Source: Planctomycetota bacterium
GTDB taxonomy: Bacteria > Planctomycetota > Planctomycetia > Pirellulales > Pirellulaceae
DNA length: 64,000 nucleotides
NCBI GenBank assembly: GCA_003671195.1
Contig: QWPJ01000072.1
Location: forward strand, 24,556 to 88,555
Reading direction: 5' to 3'
Every line of letters begins with the position of its first letter. Positions within the stretch are counted from its first letter, which is position 1. A model generated the notes under the pieces. The model had not been told where the DNA came from. It saw nothing but the letters and a program-made list of their open reading frames with translations, and did not search any database. The position numbers and the translations under genes were made by a program. Of the stretch, positions 62,216 to 64,000 are shown one piece after another.

Positions 62216-63226
62216 TCAAGGCAGCGTAACGATGATGCCATCGTTGCGGCCAGCCATCGCCCGGTAGACCTGCATATCGACCGTGCTAGAAATCGTATGG
62301 GTCGATCCGTCCATCAGCAGGAACAAACAACCCCCGGTGTGCGGACTCCAAAATCCCCCTGGACTACCCGTCGGAGCGTTAGGCCCACCAGTGCGTACGT
62401 GAACCGTCGCCATCGTGATCGCCGGACGGACAGTTTGCCCGACGGTCTGTCGGCGCATCTGGGCAATTGTCGGTGAAAAAACCGTCTGCGCCGTCGGAAT
62501 CACTCCGGCCCAACCGTTGGGGGCAAACATGCTGGCCCGCTCACCGATCCCAATGGTGTTGGATGTCCCATCGGTGATGTCCGCATGCCGGATCGCTTGA
62601 TTGCGATGAAACATTCCATTGAAAGCAGACTCCTCATACAGTGCGGTGTATCGAGGAGCGTTGGCAGGATCTCCCCCCCCCAGCGAACCGATGTAACTGC
62701 AATGCGCAAGATCCCTGATGCCGATCGACGTTGGCCACACCGTAACCGGCTCATTCCAAGCGTCCGAGGGGCATTGGTAGGAAGAGACTCGGGTGCTGCG
62801 GGCAACTTGATTCTCAGGAGCGGTGATAGGGACACCAAACTGGATCGATTGATGAAGGCTTGCCAACTCCATGTTCGGCAAGATCATCGCAAAGACACTC
62901 CAACCTGGACCCGCTTCTGGGACCGGGTCATTACCAACCCCAGACCAAGTTCCCGTGACTTGCGAAATGAATCCTGGGGCAAACCGCTTGTGGGCCCCTT
63001 CGTAGTTGTGCAGTGCCAATCCGATCTGCTTGAGATTGTTAGCACATTGCATTCGTCGAGCCGCCTCCCGGGCAGCTTGGACGGCCGGAAGCAAAAGCCC
63101 GACAAGAATTCCGATGATGGCGATAACGACCAAGAGTTCCACAAGGGTAAAACCGCCGCGTCGGCCTTGGTCATACTTCGCGTTGCGAAGCAGCATTGGT
63201 AAAGCAACAAGCTGAAACGTGGACAT
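62216..63226 (-). CDS. DUF1559 pseudopilin-like secreted protein
   Basis: 336 residues. The prepilin signal (RRGGFTLVELLVVIAIIGIL, residues 22-41, cleaved after the second Gly by a prepilin peptidase) is followed by GLLLPAVQAAREAARRMQC and NNLKQIGLALHNYEGAHKRF, the start of the DUF1559 domain expanded in planctomycetes. The C-terminal H-x-G-G motif, SPHTGGCLFLLMDGSTHTIS, is also typical. It may form type II secretion-like pseudopili or surface fibres. It stands alone, divergent from hemP. Confidence 0.95.
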   Translation of the reverse strand: MSTFQLVALPMLLRNAKYDQGRRGGFTLVELLVVIAIIGILVGLLLPAVQAAREAARRMQCANNLKQIGLALHNYEGAHKRFAPGFISQVTGTWSGVGNDPVPEAGPGWSVFAMILPNMELASLHQSIQFGVPITAPENQVARSTRVSSYQCPSDAWNEPVTVWPTSIGIRDLAHCSYIGSLGGGDPANAPRYTALYEESAFNGMFHRNQAIRHADITDGTSNTIGIGERASMFAPNGWAGVIPTAQTVFSPTIAQMRRQTVGQTVRPAITMATVHVRTGGPNAPTGSPGGFWSPHTGGCLFLLMDGSTHTISSTVDMQVYRAMAGRNDGIIVTLP

Positions 63227-63340
63227 GGAGAAAACTCCTCACAGCGAGAAACGATGGTAAGCGAATCGTCAATTTGGCTGGCTAGGTCCCTGTTCTTATC
63301 AAACGAGTCCCGATGGCTTGCTCCTACCACCTATTGTTAC

Positions 63341-63355
63341 TGAGACTCAGTCTCA
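63341..63355. promoter_or_regulatory. Fur-box-like 7-1-7 inverted repeat upstream of hemP
   Basis: TGAGACT-C-AGTCTCA is a perfect 7-1-7 palindrome, extended to 9-1-9 (63339-63357) by flanking AC/GT. The geometry is that of Fur-family operators (TGATAAT-n-ATTATCA type). It lies 96 bases upstream of the hemP ATG and 115 bases from the divergent pseudopilin start. HemP genes are commonly iron-regulated, which supports the call. Confidence 0.55.
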
Positions 63356-63450
63356 GTACAATCCACCCCAAGTACCTTTTCGCATAATTTCTTGTGAAAA
63401 ATCGTTAGCCTCGAAGCGTCACCGATCGATGGGACGGAGAAACGAAAACC

Positions 63451-63660
63451 ATGGAAAAAGACGCCAACGCACAAGACGCCCGAACGAACCCAGCCCCCCC
63501 CGATGACGACTTGATCGAGAAATCCTCAGGGCCACGACTCCCAAAGATCGTTCCGTTCCGAGATCTTTGCCGCTGCGGCGACGAGGTCTGGATCGAACAC
63601 GCCGGGCAGCTTTACCGCCTCAGGTGCACCAAGCAAGGAAAACTCTTGCTGACGAAATAG
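63451..63660 (+). CDS. hemP: Small hemin uptake protein HemP-like
   Basis: 69 residues. The C-terminal half DEVWIEHAGQLYRLRCTKQG, followed by KLLLTK, matches the HemP family (hemin uptake protein, about 60 residues), whose role in heme/iron uptake is mostly regulatory. GPRLPKIVPFRDLCRCG before it corresponds to the family's variable N-terminus. A Fur-box-like palindrome lies upstream. No TonB-dependent receptor or heme transporter gene is visible next to it within the window. Confidence 0.8.
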   Translation: MEKDANAQDARTNPAPPDDDLIEKSSGPRLPKIVPFRDLCRCGDEVWIEHAGQLYRLRCTKQGKLLLTK

Positions 63661-63727
63661 AGAACAGCGATCGTTCTCAGGCAACATCGCTAGGGCAATG
63701 GTTGCGATTCAAACCGATCTGCACACA

Positions 63728-63778
63728 CCCGGTAAGCAATGAGCGATGCCCGATAAACGATGCCCGGTAAGCGATGCC
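63728..63778. repeat. Degenerate short tandem repeats
   Basis: Three near-copies of a unit like CCCGGTAAGCGATG: CCCGGTAAGCAATGAGCGATG, CCCGATAAACGATG and CCCGGTAAGCGATG, ending in CCGG. They lie between hemP and the stop of the minus-strand gene at the right edge. No function is evident. Confidence 0.6.
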
Positions 63779-63795
63779 GGGGGATTATGGGGAAC

Positions 63796-64000
63796 CTATT
63801 CGTCCGCCTCTAAAAACGCTTTGATGAATGCTTCGAGACGTTCGTAAAACTCGGAATCTTCTGGCTTCAAGTGGGAAATCTCTGCCGAATCCCCATAGGA
63901 TCCCGTCCTAAAAACGCTTGGCGCGGTGGATTTGAGTTCCTGGAACCTTGCCTGGAACATCTGATTCTTGACCTCTTGTGGATGGATCGCTTTGGAAACA
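63796..64000 (-). CDS. C-terminal end of an unidentified protein (partial)
   Basis: An open minus-strand frame enters from the right edge and ends with TAG at 63796; 67 residues are visible and the start lies outside the window. The visible part reads KAIHPQEVKNQMFQARFQEL, SVFRTGSYGDSAEISHLKPE, EFYERLEAFIKAFLEADE: hydrophilic, helical and acidic at the end, with no cysteine or membrane segment. The amino-acid composition looks like real coding sequence. The family is not recognised. Confidence 0.6.
   Translation of the reverse strand, partial: VSKAIHPQEVKNQMFQARFQELKSTAPSVFRTGSYGDSAEISHLKPEDSEFYERLEAFIKAFLEADE

Noticed and set aside
1..64000. tRNA, rRNA, CRISPR arrays, insertion sequences, prophage genes
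   Set aside because: Looked for in intergenic gaps and reading frames; no T-arm-like GTTCGA pattern in a plausible tRNA context, no regular spaced repeats, no transposase or integrase motif was found.

Overview
The window looks like chromosome of a planctomycete, most probably of the Pirellulaceae / Pirellulales group. The basis is gene content: a DUF1501 protein paired with a PSD1/DUF1549/DUF1553 cytochrome, a DUF1559 pseudopilin, a PVC-type heme-binding protein with a CxxCH domain, a protein with an LEPR-type N-terminal sorting signal and dockerin repeats, PEP-CTERM proteins and exosortases. No rRNA, tRNA, CRISPR array, phage or insertion sequence was recognised.

Layout. 1-3.8 kb (+): two peptide transporters (POT, cut by the window edge, and OPT) and a small membrane protein with an HExxH motif. 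3.8-7.2 kb (-): a beta-propeller protein, a sulfatase-like protein without the catalytic motif, and an RlmI-type rRNA methyltransferase. 7.4-14.3 kb: a secreted repeat protein, a TIM-barrel sugar isomerase-like protein, two tandem PEP-CTERM proteins, a secreted toroid-repeat protein, QueG and a DUF971 protein.

14.4-39.0 kb is a large extracellular polysaccharide locus. On the + strand, fcl-gmd-gmd make GDP-deoxyhexoses. Facing them on the - strand is a run of about 17 tightly packed genes: flippase, polymerase-like protein, five glycosyltransferases, an acetyltransferase, a CDP-3,6-dideoxyhexose cassette (rfbF, rfbG, rfbH, rfbE), a BY-kinase/Wzz chain-length protein, and two separate exosortase-EpsI fusion genes, each followed by a membrane-anchored helical-repeat protein. 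The exosortase nearer the kinase keeps the catalytic Cys but has Trp where its paralog has the conserved Arg, and lacks the His. This doubled and partly degenerate module is the most unusual thing in the window.

39.2-55.3 kb holds planctomycete-type secreted oxidative and catabolic proteins: DUF1501 + PSD1, a methyltransferase, a YVTN-propeller/di-heme cytochrome c peroxidase-like protein, rplS, a 1580-residue ceramidase-like/PVC-cytochrome fusion, a second ceramidase-like protein, and a dockerin/LEPR-signal protein. 55.6-64 kb: an IlvD/Edd dehydratase, upp, a VWA protein, a nuclease-like protein with a changed active-site Arg, two tandem metallophosphoesterases with a DUF447 protein, a DUF1559 pseudopilin, and hemP behind a Fur-box-like 7-1-7 palindrome. 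A minus-strand gene runs off the right edge.

All family calls come from reading the translated sequence against remembered family motifs. No database search was run.
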